A DNA stretch of 36,485 bases from contig JAUVTO010000002.1 in the NCBI GenBank assembly GCA_030601485.1, positions 1 to 36,485 on the forward strand, given 5' to 3'. The stretch comes from Desulfobacterales bacterium. Its GTDB lineage: Bacteria > Desulfobacterota > Desulfobacteria > Desulfobacterales > UBA11574. Both the position numbers and the translations under genes were made by a program. Under the pieces are notes generated by a model, which saw only the letters and a program-made list of their open reading frames with translations, was not told the DNA's origin and searched no databases. Positions within the stretch are counted from its first letter, which is position 1. Each line of letters opens with the position of its first letter. Shown here one piece after another: positions 6,520 to 14,974 of this stretch.

Positions 6520-7797
6520 ATGACACAGATTGAAGCGGCCCGAAGCAATCGGATTACAGATGCCATGCATCAGGTTGCCCAAAAAGAGGGGCTTACCGCC
6601 GAACAGGTGCGCGAAAAAGTGGCCGCCGGCGTGCTGGTAATTCCCAAAAACCGCAACCGGGATTTCGAAGCGCGCGGCATCGGCCAGGGCTTGAAAACCA
6701 AGGTGAATGCCAACATCGGCACTTCCCCGAGCCACCATGACCTGAAAGAAGAACTGACCAAGCTCGACACGGCTGTTGCGGCCGGTGTGGATGCGGTGAT
6801 GGATCTTTCCACCGGTGGAAATCTCGACCTCATATTGGAGACCATATTGAAACGCTCCCCGGTCATGGTCGGCACCGTTCCGATCTATAAAGTCGTCAGC
6901 AAGTTGATGGCAAATAACAAAACTCCGGTACAGATGACCGCGGACGACCTTATGGAGGAAATCGAGATGCAAGCCGAGCTGGGAGTTGATTTCATAACGG
7001 TGCATTGCGGTATTACCCGACAAAGCTTAAGCGCTCTTAAGGGGTGCAATCGGATTATGGGCATGGTGTCGCGCGGCGGCAGCTTTATCGCTGAGTGGAT
7101 CACGGCCAATAAAAAGGAAAACCCCCTGTTTTCCCAATATGATCGTCTGTTGGAAATCTGCCGGCAACATGATGTTACCCTGTCTTTGGGGGATGGACTT
7201 CGACCCGGGGCAATCCATGATGCCGAAGATCGTGCCCAAATTTCCGAGCTTTTAATTTTGGGCGAGCTGACGCGCCGCGCCCGCAAGGCCGGTGTCCAGG
7301 TGATGGTCGAAGGTCCCGGCCATGTTCCGCTGGGACGTATCGCCGGGGATGTACAATTACAAAAGCGCCTTTGTGACAACGCTCCTTATTACGTGCTGGG
7401 GCCTTTGCCCACCGACATTGCCCCGGGCTACGATCATCTGGTAGGCGCCATCGGCGGGGCGGTGGCTGCTGCCAGCGGTGTGGATTTCTTATGTTATCTG
7501 ACACCTGCCGAACACTTGCATCTGCCCACGGTCCAGGATGTCCATGACGGCGTCATGGCCACGCGGATTGCGGCCCATATCGGCGATCTGGAAAAAGGGT
7601 TGCCCGGGGCCGAGGACTGGGATAGGAGGATGTCCATGGCGCGACGGGAATTCGACTGGGAAACCATGTATAACCAGGCCATCGACCCGGAATTGGCCCG
7701 CAAGCGCCGTATGCAGACCGAAGATCATGATCGGGATGTCTGCACCATGTGCGGTGATCTTTGCGCGATTAAAACCTTTGATCGTATCATACTTTAA
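6520..7797 (+). CDS. thiC: Phosphomethylpyrimidine synthase ThiC
   Basis: A 425-aa radical-SAM enzyme that rearranges aminoimidazole ribotide into hydroxymethylpyrimidine phosphate, the pyrimidine half of thiamine. Family motifs include NANIGTSP, STGGNLD, GVDFITVHCGI, MVSRGGSF and EGPGHVPL. The C-terminal iron-sulfur cysteines are in VCTMCGDLCAIK, spaced CX2CX3C. The E. coli/Caulobacter enzyme has CX2CX4C, and the tighter spacing seems to go with the short ThiC type. The length also fits that type, without the N-terminal extension. The start at 6520 is supported by GGAGG 8 nt upstream. It is the first gene after the TPP riboswitch. Confidence 0.97.
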   Translation: MTQIEAARSNRITDAMHQVAQKEGLTAEQVREKVAAGVLVIPKNRNRDFEARGIGQGLKTKVNANIGTSPSHHDLKEELTKLDTAVAAGVDAVMDLSTGGNLDLILETILKRSPVMVGTVPIYKVVSKLMANNKTPVQMTADDLMEEIEMQAELGVDFITVHCGITRQSLSALKGCNRIMGMVSRGGSFIAEWITANKKENPLFSQYDRLLEICRQHDVTLSLGDGLRPGAIHDAEDRAQISELLILGELTRRARKAGVQVMVEGPGHVPLGRIAGDVQLQKRLCDNAPYYVLGPLPTDIAPGYDHLVGAIGGAVAAASGVDFLCYLTPAEHLHLPTVQDVHDGVMATRIAAHIGDLEKGLPGAEDWDRRMSMARREFDWETMYNQAIDPELARKRRMQTEDHDRDVCTMCGDLCAIKTFDRIIL

Positions 7798-7830
7798 CGA
7801 ACGAGATCTTTGAAAGTAGGAAATCATCGG

Positions 7831-8595
7831 ATGAAAGATTTGACCGCAACCCAGAAGATTCGGTATTCGCGCAATATCCTGGTGCCGGAAATCGGCATAA
7901 CCGGACAGCAAAAGCTTTTAAGGGGCCGGGTTCTGGTGGTAGGTGCCGGAGGATTGGGCAGCCCCGCCTTGTTTTACCTGGCCTGTGCCGGCGTCGGGAC
8001 TATAGGTATTATGGATGGGGATCGAGTCGAATTGTCCAACCTGCAGCGCCAGATTTTGTATACATTGAAGGATCTGGACAATTTGAAGACCCATTCGGCC
8101 CAAGAAAAATTGCATCGCCTGAACCCGGATGTTTGCATTGAACCGTACAACGAGCCGTTTACTGCAAAAAACGGCCCAGCGTTGGTAAGCCGGTACGACT
8201 TTGTGATCGAGGCCACGGATAATTTCGAAGCCAAGTTTCTGGTCAACGACATATGTATTCATGCCAAGGTTCCCTTCTGCCATGCTGGCATCTTGGGCAT
8301 GTTCGGCCAGGTCATGACCATTGTGCCCGGCCAAGGTGCCTGTTACCGTTGCGTGTTCGGCAACATTCCCGAGCCGGATCAGGTATCCTCCACCGACCAA
8401 GTCGGGGTTTTGGGGGTGGTGCCTGGCGCGCTGGGGAGCATACAGGCCGCCGAAGCCGTCAAATTCTTGACCGGCAGCGGAAAATTGCTGATAGGGCGGC
8501 TGTTGACCTACGACGCCCTGAATTTGATATTTCGGGAAATCGAACTGCCGCCGCCATGTTGCGACGTATGCCGGGGGGCAGAACTCATCCAATAA
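7831..8595 (+). CDS. thiF: ThiS adenylyltransferase ThiF (HesA/MoeB family)
   Basis: An E1-like enzyme that adenylates the C-terminal Gly-Gly of ThiS so that sulfur can be loaded for thiazole formation. VLVVGAGGLGSP is the nucleotide-binding loop, DGDRVELSNLQRQ carries the conserved Asp and Arg, and the zinc cysteines are in CYRC and CCDVC. The chosen ATG at 7831 gives 254 aa and has AGTAGGA 9 nt upstream. A TTG at 7810 would add seven residues without a better site. It lies 33 nt after thiC. The neighbouring thiG, thiH and thiS point to ThiF and not to MoeB, which has nearly the same sequence pattern. Confidence 0.92.
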   Translation: MKDLTATQKIRYSRNILVPEIGITGQQKLLRGRVLVVGAGGLGSPALFYLACAGVGTIGIMDGDRVELSNLQRQILYTLKDLDNLKTHSAQEKLHRLNPDVCIEPYNEPFTAKNGPALVSRYDFVIEATDNFEAKFLVNDICIHAKVPFCHAGILGMFGQVMTIVPGQGACYRCVFGNIPEPDQVSSTDQVGVLGVVPGALGSIQAAEAVKFLTGSGKLLIGRLLTYDALNLIFREIELPPPCCDVCRGAELIQ

Positions 8596-8609
8596 AAAAG
8601 GAGATGACC

Positions 8610-9398
8610 ATGACCCAATTACCTCCGCTGATTATTGCGGATCGCACCTTTCATTCCCGCCTGCTGGTCGGGACCGGCAAGTTTGCCTCCACCCAGATAA
8701 TGCAGAAGGCTATTGCGGCCTCTGGAGCCGAGATTGTCACCGTGGCTCTGCGCCGTGTTGATTTGAGCGATCCCCAGGACAACTTCATGGAAGCCATTGA
8801 TAGAGATCGCTACCTGTTTTTGCCCAACACCAGCGGTGCCAGGGATGCGGAGGAAGCCATGCGTCTGGCACGAATCGCCCGGGCAGCGGGATGCGATCCG
8901 TGGGTCAAGCTGGAAGTGACGCCCGATCCCCATTATCTGCTGCCCGATCCGGTGGAAACCCTGAAGGCGGCCGAAATTCTGGTTAAAGAAGGATTCAAGG
9001 TACTTCCCTACATTAATGCGGACCCGGTCCTGGCCAAGCGGCTGGAAGAGGTGGGGACGGTTACGGTGATGCCTCTGGGGGCCCCTATCGGAACCAACCG
9101 CGGTTTGAAAACACGCGACGCGATTCAGATCATCATCCAACAGGCACAGGTGCCGGTGGTGGTGGATGCCGGACTGGGAGCGCCTTCCCATGCGGCGGAA
9201 GCCATGGAGATGGGCGCTGATGCCGTTTTAGTTAACACCGCCATTGCTACAGCCGGCGATCCGGTGGGCATGGCAGAGGCCTTCCGGCTGGGTGTGGAAG
9301 CCGGGTTTAAGGCATACATATCAGGTCTGGGCCGACATTCTTGGGAGGCAGAAGCCAGCTCCCCTCTGACCGGATTTTTAAGGAACAATCACGCATGA
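8610..9398 (+). CDS. thiG: Thiazole synthase ThiG
   Basis: A 262-aa TIM-barrel enzyme that joins deoxyxylulose phosphate, dehydroglycine and ThiS-thiocarboxylate sulfur into the thiazole phosphate. The Schiff-base lysine is in DPWVKLEV. Other marks are LLVGTGKF near the N-terminus, VMPLGAPIGTNRG, and VVDAGLGAPSHAAEAMEMGA at the phosphate-binding end. The start is the second of two ATGs (8604, 8610), because AAGGAG at 8598-8603 is spaced properly only for 8610. The stop overlaps the thiH start in ATGA, so the two products, which work as a complex, are translationally coupled. Confidence 0.96.
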   Translation: MTQLPPLIIADRTFHSRLLVGTGKFASTQIMQKAIAASGAEIVTVALRRVDLSDPQDNFMEAIDRDRYLFLPNTSGARDAEEAMRLARIARAAGCDPWVKLEVTPDPHYLLPDPVETLKAAEILVKEGFKVLPYINADPVLAKRLEEVGTVTVMPLGAPIGTNRGLKTRDAIQIIIQQAQVPVVVDAGLGAPSHAAEAMEMGADAVLVNTAIATAGDPVGMAEAFRLGVEAGFKAYISGLGRHSWEAEASSPLTGFLRNNHA

Positions 9399-10507
9399 GT
9401 TTCTGGCAGAAAATCATTCAATATCGATGGGATCAGATCGAAGCGGCGATTTCCAGCAAGACGGCCGAAGACGTTCGGCAGGCCTTGAGAGCGCCTACTC
9501 GAAACTTTGACGACCTGTTGGCGCTACTCGCTCCGGTTGCGGCCGACTTTCTGGAAGAAATGGCTCTGGCGGCCCATGGGCTGACGGTTCAGCGCTTCGG
9601 CCGGACCATCCAAATGTTCGCTCCTGTTTATGTGTCCAACGAATGCATCAATTTCTGTGTATATTGCGGGTTCAACCGCCACAATCAAATATCACGCGCC
9701 ACCCTTAGCGTAGCGGAAGTGGAGAAGGAAGTGATGTTTTTGCACGGACAGGGATTCCGTCACGTGCTTTTGCTGACCGGTGAGTCGCCACACCACGTAC
9801 CGGTGGAGTACTTGATCCGCATCGCCCGTAAATTGCGGCCGCTTTTAGCGTCCATATCCATCGAAATCTATCCGATGGCAACGGATGACTACCGCCGTCT
9901 GATCGAAAACGGCGTGGACGGATTGACCGTTTACCAGGAGACCTACCATCTAAAACGGTATGCCGAGGTTCATCCTGCCGGTCCCAAGCGCAACTACCGC
10001 TGGCGCCTGGAAACCCCGGACCGCGGAGGTCAGGCCGGATTCCGTCGGCTCAATATCGGCGTCCTATTAGGATTGTGTGACTGGCGCGTGGAAGGGGCCT
10101 ACGTGGGATTACACGCCGCCTATCTGGCGCGCAGCTACTGGCAAAGCCACGTGTCTGTCTCCTTTCCACGCCTGCGGCCTGCGGCCGGAGGATTTCAGCC
10201 CCAATTTCCCGTAAACGACGCCCATATGGTGCAGCTCATGTGCGCGCTGAGACTCTGGCTGCCCGATGCAGGGCTGGTGCTGTCCACGCGCGAACCCGCC
10301 AGCCTGCGCGAGAATCTGCTGCCTCTGGGGATTACCCAAATGAGTGCGGGCAGCAAAACCGCACCGGGCGGTTATGTGGCCAAAGAAAACGTCGAGGGCC
10401 AGTTTGAGATCAGCGACCTTCGCAGTCCGCAAGAAGTCGTCCGCATGATCGCCGCCCACGGTTACGAGCCGGTCTGGAAGGATTGGGATGCGGTTTTTTT
10501 GCGATAA
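9395..10507 (+). CDS. thiH: 2-iminoacetate synthase ThiH (radical SAM)
   Basis: A 370-aa radical-SAM tyrosine lyase that makes dehydroglycine for ThiG, releasing p-cresol. The cluster motif is CINFCVYC, with C84, C88 and C91 spaced CX3CX2C. The family N-terminal region with YVSNEC follows a helical leader. The start at 9395 overlaps the thiG stop. Using ThiH and not the oxygen-dependent glycine oxidase ThiO fits an anaerobe. It is followed 35 nt later by thiS. The usual role needs SAM, whose synthase gene metK is also in this window, though not in this operon. Confidence 0.95.
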   Translation: MSFWQKIIQYRWDQIEAAISSKTAEDVRQALRAPTRNFDDLLALLAPVAADFLEEMALAAHGLTVQRFGRTIQMFAPVYVSNECINFCVYCGFNRHNQISRATLSVAEVEKEVMFLHGQGFRHVLLLTGESPHHVPVEYLIRIARKLRPLLASISIEIYPMATDDYRRLIENGVDGLTVYQETYHLKRYAEVHPAGPKRNYRWRLETPDRGGQAGFRRLNIGVLLGLCDWRVEGAYVGLHAAYLARSYWQSHVSVSFPRLRPAAGGFQPQFPVNDAHMVQLMCALRLWLPDAGLVLSTREPASLRENLLPLGITQMSAGSKTAPGGYVAKENVEGQFEISDLRSPQEVVRMIAAHGYEPVWKDWDAVFLR

Positions 10508-10542
10508 CCCGGCAAATCGCCGGTTTGCAAGAGGAGCTATTT

Positions 10543-10749
10543 ATGGCGATTCATATCAAGCTTAACGGTAAAACCCACGCGGTTGAACACCGTATGGATA
10601 TCTTATCATTTCTGGAAACATTGAAGGTGCCTCCCGCCAGTGTTGTGGTGGAGCGCAACCGAAATATTTTACACCGGGGCATGTTTGACAGCGTTGTTTT
10701 GAAAGACGGGGATGAACTGGAACTCATTCGATTTGTAGGTGGGGGATGA
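10543..10749 (+). CDS. thiS: Sulfur carrier protein ThiS
   Basis: A 68-aa ubiquitin-like protein ending in Gly-Gly (FVGGG), the residue that ThiF adenylates and that carries the thiocarboxylate sulfur. The beta-grasp pattern is visible: IHIKLNGK at the start, VVVERN in the middle, LKDGDELELIRFVGGG at the end. The start at 10543 has GAGGAG about 6 nt upstream. A longer in-frame ORF from 10483 would run into the thiH coding end and lacks such a site. Its stop overlaps the thiE start in ATGA. Confidence 0.95.
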   Translation: MAIHIKLNGKTHAVEHRMDILSFLETLKVPPASVVVERNRNILHRGMFDSVVLKDGDELELIRFVGGG

Positions 10750-11408
10750 ATCGTAAAGAACGTTTGGTAAAATTAAAGGCCATCGATATTTATCCGGTTA
10801 CCTGCCAAGAGCTTTCAGAAGGCCGAACCAACTTGGAAGTGCTGGAGGCGGTCCTGGCAGGCGGTGCCAAAATCATTCAGCTCAGGGAAAAGCATTGGGA
10901 CAAGAAGGATCTTTATGAACTGGCCATTGAATTCCGCAAACGCACCCGAAGCCAACACGCGCTCCTGATTATCAACGATCATGTGGACGTGGCCCTGGCT
11001 GCAGGAGCCGACGGGGTCCATTTGGGTCAGGAAGATCTGCCCATCGGGGCGGCACGCAAAATCGCCCCGGAGCTGATTATCGGTGCTTCCAGCCACAATC
11101 TGACAGAGGCCCTGAAGGCCGAGCAAGACGGTGCCGATTACGTGAACATCGGTCCCATTTTCCCCACGAAGACCAAAGCAAATACGGTCCGTTTCCTGGG
11201 ACCTGAAGCCATCGGCGAAATCGGGCCGCAGCTCACCGTGCCCTTTACCACCATGGGCGGTATCCATCCGGACAATATCGACCGGGTTCTGGAAGCGGGC
11301 GCGCGCTGTGTGGCCATGATCACCGGCATAACGCGTGCTGCGGATATCACGGCAAGGGTGCGCCGGCTCCGAAAAACCATCACCGATTATTATGACAGTT
11401 CTCATTAG
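10746..11408 (+). CDS. thiE: Thiamine-phosphate synthase ThiE
   Basis: A 220-aa TIM-barrel enzyme that couples the pyrimidine pyrophosphate to the thiazole phosphate, giving thiamine phosphate. Signature segments are IQLREKHWDKKDL, INDHVDVALAAGADGVHLGQ, IGPIFPTKTKANT and TTMGGIHPDNIDRVLEAGA. The length is normal for the stand-alone enzyme. It closes the riboswitch-controlled operon and is coupled to thiS by an ATGA overlap. ThiD and ThiL, needed for the pyrimidine pyrophosphate and for TPP, are not in the window and are expected elsewhere. A perfect 12-bp GC-rich hairpin lies 88 nt after the stop. Confidence 0.95.
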   Translation: MNRKERLVKLKAIDIYPVTCQELSEGRTNLEVLEAVLAGGAKIIQLREKHWDKKDLYELAIEFRKRTRSQHALLIINDHVDVALAAGADGVHLGQEDLPIGAARKIAPELIIGASSHNLTEALKAEQDGADYVNIGPIFPTKTKANTVRFLGPEAIGEIGPQLTVPFTTMGGIHPDNIDRVLEAGARCVAMITGITRAADITARVRRLRKTITDYYDSSH

Positions 11409-11496
11409 CCGATTCGGAAATTCTGCAATTCATTGAAAATAAAAAGATTTGCTTAAGATTTAAATTTTTTTCTTAGGAACTTGAATATTGGGTTGG

Positions 11497-11526
11497 TGGA
11501 AGGGCGGCGCAGAAGCCGCCCTTCCA
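11497..11526. terminator. Strong GC-rich hairpin between convergent thiE and PilZ genes
   Basis: A perfect 12-bp stem pairs 11497-11508 with 11515-11526 around a 6-nt loop (gcagaa). It lies between the ends of two converging genes. No T-tract follows on either strand, so it is not a standard intrinsic terminator. It could end transcription with Rho or protect 3' ends. Confidence 0.5.
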
Positions 11527-11582
11527 GGCGCTAAAGATGTAGCCTCCTTGGCGCATAAGAAAGGAAAAACCGTAATAGCCTG

Positions 11583-11888
11583 TTAATAATATTTGACGCC
11601 AATGCCAAAACGAGAAGCGTCTTCGCTGCTCATTTCCTTCCACCATCTTACTTCAGCGAGCGATGCGGTTCGCAGCCCATTGCAGAGTTCCGGTTCAGAA
11701 GTATCAAAGGAACAGGTTTTCACCTTGAAGAAAATATTCGTTCCTTCTTTGAAAAATGAATCAGACTCAAAATACATGCCGCCTTCACCGCAGTTGAGCA
11801 TTGTGGCATTAAAGGTTTTATCTTTATTAAAACAGTTGCATATAACGGATGCTTCGCATTTATGGCGTTTATCAGCTCTCTTTTGCAT
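11583..11888 (-). CDS. Single-domain PilZ protein with degenerate binding motif
   Basis: A 101-aa protein of the PilZ fold, the usual c-di-GMP receptor domain. The arginine motif RxxxR is present at residues 4-8 (RADKR). The second motif, normally D/N-x-S-x-x-G, reads NCGEGG, with Gly in place of Ser, followed by GMYFESD, shared with the second PilZ protein at 18299-18805. There is no membrane segment or effector domain, so if it signals it must act on a partner. Whether it still binds c-di-GMP is doubtful because of the missing Ser. The gene is alone on the minus strand, convergent with the thiamine operon. Confidence 0.75.
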   Translation of the reverse strand: MQKRADKRHKCEASVICNCFNKDKTFNATMLNCGEGGMYFESDSFFKEGTNIFFKVKTCSFDTSEPELCNGLRTASLAEVRWWKEMSSEDASRFGIGVKYY

Positions 11889-11957
11889 AGGATATAAAAG
11901 CTCCTGATTTGCGGCGAATTCGTTATTTAATCCATAGGTTGTTTTAGTTTGCCCGAT

Positions 11958-12254
11958 TTAAGGTACGGTCAGATTAAGGATATTGTTGTAACTCCCGAAG
12001 CAGTTTAAACAAGTCTGGTCATTTTGGGGATCTTCTTTCCAGTGCCCGTCAACAAGAAATTTATACTCGTAGCTTCCGGAAGGTAGAATCACAGCCTTAT
12101 TCCACACGCCATTCCTATCCTGCTTCATAAGATGTTTTTTGGGATTCCAATTATTAAAGTCTCCCATCAAAATGACCTTTTTAGCACCTGATAAATCAAT
12201 GGAAAATGTTACTTTTTTCCGCTTGATTTTCTTTTTTGATTTGACCTTTGCCAT
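11958..12254 (-). CDS. Free-standing glycogen-binding (CBM48/AMPK-beta-like) protein
   Basis: A 98-aa protein. After a very basic leader (residues 1-14, mostly Lys/Arg), it is a single carbohydrate-binding module: VILMGDFNNWNPKKHLM, then GVWNKAVILPSGSYEYKFLVDGHWKEDP, ending in a short strand. The Trp and Lys pattern matches CBM48/AMPK-beta glycogen-binding domains, normally found fused to branching or debranching enzymes. The start at 12254 follows AGGAGG by about 6 nt; an upstream ATG at 12269 lies before that site. It has no catalytic domain. A regulatory or tethering role on glycogen is an inference, supported by the glycogen operon 8 kb away. Confidence 0.82.
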   Translation of the reverse strand: MAKVKSKKKIKRKKVTFSIDLSGAKKVILMGDFNNWNPKKHLMKQDRNGVWNKAVILPSGSYEYKFLVDGHWKEDPQNDQTCLNCFGSYNNILNLTVP

Positions 12255-12338
12255 GCAATACCTCCTCATATAAAATTGCTTCGAGATTTTATGTCATGTT
12301 CACTTAAAATAGATCATTATCAAATTATAATTTAATCT

Positions 12339-12450
12339 GTCCATAGAGGAGGGGATTCATTTTGATGGTGGAAAACCCCTGTGGGGCGGGAAGTTATCCC
12401 ACGCAATCGGGAGAAAAACTGATGAGATAGGTTTTTGAGGGCAGTCTTAT
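12339..12450. repeat. Structured intergenic repeat, copy 1
   Basis: One of three copies of about 110 nt (others at 14190 and 19035). Shared blocks are GTCCATAGAGG, TTTTGATGGTGG, GCGGGA, TTATCCCAC, GGGAGAAAAAC or its variant, and GATAGGTTTTT. CCATAGAGG at 12341-12349 can pair with CCCCTGTGG at 12376-12384, and AAAAAC at 12414-12419 with GTTTTT at 12431-12436. It lies between the CBM48 and ABM genes. It encodes no protein. Confidence 0.8.
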
Positions 12451-12545
12451 TTTTTTCATGGATTAAGCCAATCAACAAGTCTGAGTTTCGGCTTATACGT
12501 GTGATGATCGATAGCTGTTTAATCTTAGTTTACAGTGTGATGAGG

Positions 12546-12842
12546 CTATTCCTTAAATCCATAGTGAAACATTTCATATTCGGTTTTTCCCCCAAGCAAA
12601 GCATCTATCTTATCTTGAGCTTCCTGTCTTTCCTTGCTTAACAACCATTTTTCCCAGTATTCAGAGGACTTCCAGGTACTGATAACCAGAAACGTATCGG
12701 GTCTATCCAGGCTTTTTAAGGTTTCACCGGAGATATAACCCGACTGGTTTGTCGCGAGGACTCTCATTTGTCTAAATAGGGGTATCATTTCCTTTGCCTT
12801 GTTTTCCGGTACAGTCCGTTTAATTAGAATTTTAACAGCCAT
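12546..12842 (-). CDS. ABM-fold (antibiotic biosynthesis monooxygenase-like) protein
   Basis: A 98-aa protein of the dimeric alpha/beta-barrel ABM superfamily, seen in MAVKILIKRTVP, the ATNQSGYISGETL segment, FLVISTWKSSEYWEKWL and a C-terminal helix. Members include small monooxygenases and haem-degrading enzymes, but many have no known substrate, and no haem ligand can be named with confidence here. The ATG at 12842 follows GGAGG by 6 nt. The cyclopropane fatty acid synthase gene lies just upstream on the same strand (65-nt gap), so the two may be cotranscribed. Confidence 0.75.
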   Translation of the reverse strand: MAVKILIKRTVPENKAKEMIPLFRQMRVLATNQSGYISGETLKSLDRPDTFLVISTWKSSEYWEKWLLSKERQEAQDKIDALLGGKTEYEMFHYGFKE

Positions 12843-12907
12843 TTTGTCCTCCTTTAATATAAAAGATTATATTAGCTTTTATCTTTAAGAAAGTTCCCTT
12901 ATGGTGG

Positions 12908-14095
12908 TTATTCCTGATACACATGTGATCGAGTAACCGGCAACGTATTGTCCAATCCTTTGGAGACAAGGATCTGAAACAGGCGAGAATCGCCGTACTT
13001 AAATCCTGCTGCCGCACTGTTTAAAAACAGACGCCATTGCCTCACAAACGTTTCATCAAATAATTTCCTAATTTTCTCTATATTTTCTTCAAAATTTTCT
13101 GCCCACTTTTCAAGAGTTTTGGCATAGTGCAGCCGCAAATTTTCTACATCCAGGATGGAAAAACCGGTTTTTCCCATTTCTTTCACAATTTCGTGAAGTG
13201 TCGGAATATAGGTTCCGGGAAAGATATAACTAAACGTCCAGGGATCTCCGGCAGACGGGGTATCTTTTCCAATGGTATGCAGCAGGGCCAGCCCTCCGCT
13301 TTTTAATAAATCCGAAACTTTTTGAATAAAAGCAGGAATAAATTTTTTCCCTACGTGTTCCATCATGCCTATGGAAACTATTTTATCAAATTTATCATCT
13401 AACTGTCTGTAATCCTGACATAAAATCTTAAGCTGATTTTGAAGCCCCAACTCTTCGATTTTACGATTGGCGTATTGGAACTGATTTTTCGATAGCGTAA
13501 TTCCAACTCCGGTTATGCCATATTTCCGGGCTGCATAGATAAGCATTCCGCCCCAGCCGCACCCAATGTCGAGAAGCGATTCATTAGGCTTAAGCAAAAG
13601 TTTGCGGGAAATATGTTCGTATTTGTTCAATTGTGCCTGTTCCAGAGAATCGTCCGGCTTTGAAAAATACGCACAGGAGTAAGTCATGGTCTTGTCAAGA
13701 TAGAATGCATAAAATTCATCGCCCCTGTCGTAATGAAAGGAAATGTTTTTTGGGGTTTGTCGCAGGGTAGAACTGTTTAGCAGCGAAAGGATAAGCGGTT
13801 GAAATTTTTGCCAGAAAGGTAACCGGTAATTGTCAAAATCAATGGCGAATCCCAGACGGAAAAGTTTTAGAAGATCCTTCTCTATTTCCAGATCTCCCTC
13901 CATATAGGCTTCTCCAAACCCTAAAAATCCTTTTCTGATGATTTTTTTGGTACAACTTTTGGTTTTCAGGCGTAATATTACCTCTGGAAAGTTTCCAAAG
14001 CGTATGGCATCACCATCCCAGAATTCTATGGCAAAGCATGCCCCTGGGTCAGATTGATGCATCATTTGGGCGATATTTTTGATAACCTTTTTCAT
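12908..14095 (-). CDS. cfa: Cyclopropane-fatty-acyl-phospholipid synthase-like methyltransferase
   Basis: A 395-aa SAM-dependent methyltransferase that adds a methylene bridge to unsaturated acyl chains of membrane phospholipids. The SAM-binding motif I is LLDIGCGWGGML at residues 174-185. The lipid-site region has HYDRGDEFYAFYLDKTMTYS at about 121-140, typical of the CFA/mycolic acid synthase family. The N-terminal 100 residues form the family's helical lid domain. Length matches E. coli Cfa. The product helps acid and stress tolerance in other bacteria. Methyl transfer to other lipids is possible, since the family is broad. The gene stands alone or with the ABM gene downstream. Confidence 0.9.
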   Translation of the reverse strand: MKKVIKNIAQMMHQSDPGACFAIEFWDGDAIRFGNFPEVILRLKTKSCTKKIIRKGFLGFGEAYMEGDLEIEKDLLKLFRLGFAIDFDNYRLPFWQKFQPLILSLLNSSTLRQTPKNISFHYDRGDEFYAFYLDKTMTYSCAYFSKPDDSLEQAQLNKYEHISRKLLLKPNESLLDIGCGWGGMLIYAARKYGITGVGITLSKNQFQYANRKIEELGLQNQLKILCQDYRQLDDKFDKIVSIGMMEHVGKKFIPAFIQKVSDLLKSGGLALLHTIGKDTPSAGDPWTFSYIFPGTYIPTLHEIVKEMGKTGFSILDVENLRLHYAKTLEKWAENFEENIEKIRKLFDETFVRQWRLFLNSAAAGFKYGDSRLFQILVSKGLDNTLPVTRSHVYQE

Positions 14096-14189
14096 ATGGC
14101 ATAAAAAGGTTGTGATTAAAAGACTTGTGATTTCGTCAGGTTGTGGAATTTCCGGAACATTTAATTAGTACCAGAATATAATTCATTTT

Positions 14190-14300
14190 GTCCATAGAGG
14201 AAATTCTTTATTTTGATGGTGGAAACCCCTGTGGGGCGGGAATTTATCCCACCCGCTCGGGTGAAAAACTGATAAAATAGGTTTTTGTAGACAGGCTTAT
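14190..14300. repeat. Structured intergenic repeat, copy 2
   Basis: Closest to copy 1. CCATAGAGG (14192-14200) faces CCCCTGTGG (14226-14234), and AAAAAC (14264-14269) faces GTTTTT (14281-14286). An extra CACCCG..CGGGTG hairpin lies around 14251-14264. Its end, GGCTTAT, touches the stop codon of the response regulator gene. It occupies most of the gap between that gene and cfa. Confidence 0.8.
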
Positions 14301-14974
14301 CCTTTCCACAGGTCCACGTCGATAATTCCTAACCTTGCGGCATATCGAACCAGCTCTATGGTGCTGTGGAGATTAAGCTTGCGCAAAATATTTGATCTGT
14401 GGTTCTCAACAGTTTTGGGGCTGATGAAAAGTTTTTCCGCGATCTTTTTGGTGGAAAGGCCCTGGGCCAGCAACACCATGATTTCTTGCTCTCGGGAGGT
14501 CAGAGTTTCATAGGAGGCATCGGTTATCTTCGCCTCTTTTTCCGGGAATTGCATAAGCTTTTTAACCACTTTATGGGAGACGGAACTGTCCATGAAATAT
14601 TCTCCCTTCAAGACAGTATCTATCCCCTGTAAGAGTCTTTCAGAGGCCGATTCCTTGACCACATATCCTGTTGCTCCGGCCTGAAATGCCTTAACAATAT
14701 AATCCACTTTGGAATGCATGGTGACCATCATAATACGTATTTTCGGCAATGCATTCTTAAGTTCGCGGGTGAGTTGAATGCCGCTTTGATCCGGCAAAGA
14801 CATGTCCACCAGCGCCAGATCAGGCTTGAGTTCCCTCGCCATTTGGAGCCCTTCACGTCCGTTTCCAGCCTCCCCGACCACCTCAAACCTATTATTGCGT
14901 CCGATGATCGCTTTGAGGCCTTCTCTGAAAAGGGGATGGTCGTCTATTATTAATATGGTTTTCTTATGAACCAC
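14297..14974 (-). CDS. NarL/FixJ-type response regulator
   Basis: A 225-aa two-domain regulator. The receiver domain has the acidic pair in LIIDDHP, the phosphorylated Asp57 in LALVDMSLPDQSG and the conserved Lys in GYVVKES. The C-terminal LuxR-type helix-turn-helix is LTSREQEIMVLLAQGLSTKK followed by IAEKLFISPKTVENHRSNIL. The start is taken as GTG at 14974, overlapping the kinase stop codon. Upstream ATGs in this frame would add about 58 residues of antisense-like kinase sequence. Overlap with the kinase gene marks the two as a partner pair. Target genes are not evident. Confidence 0.92.
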   Translation of the reverse strand: MVHKKTILIIDDHPLFREGLKAIIGRNNRFEVVGEAGNGREGLQMARELKPDLALVDMSLPDQSGIQLTRELKNALPKIRIMMVTMHSKVDYIVKAFQAGATGYVVKESASERLLQGIDTVLKGEYFMDSSVSHKVVKKLMQFPEKEAKITDASYETLTSREQEIMVLLAQGLSTKKIAEKLFISPKTVENHRSNILRKLNLHSTIELVRYAARLGIIDVDLWKG

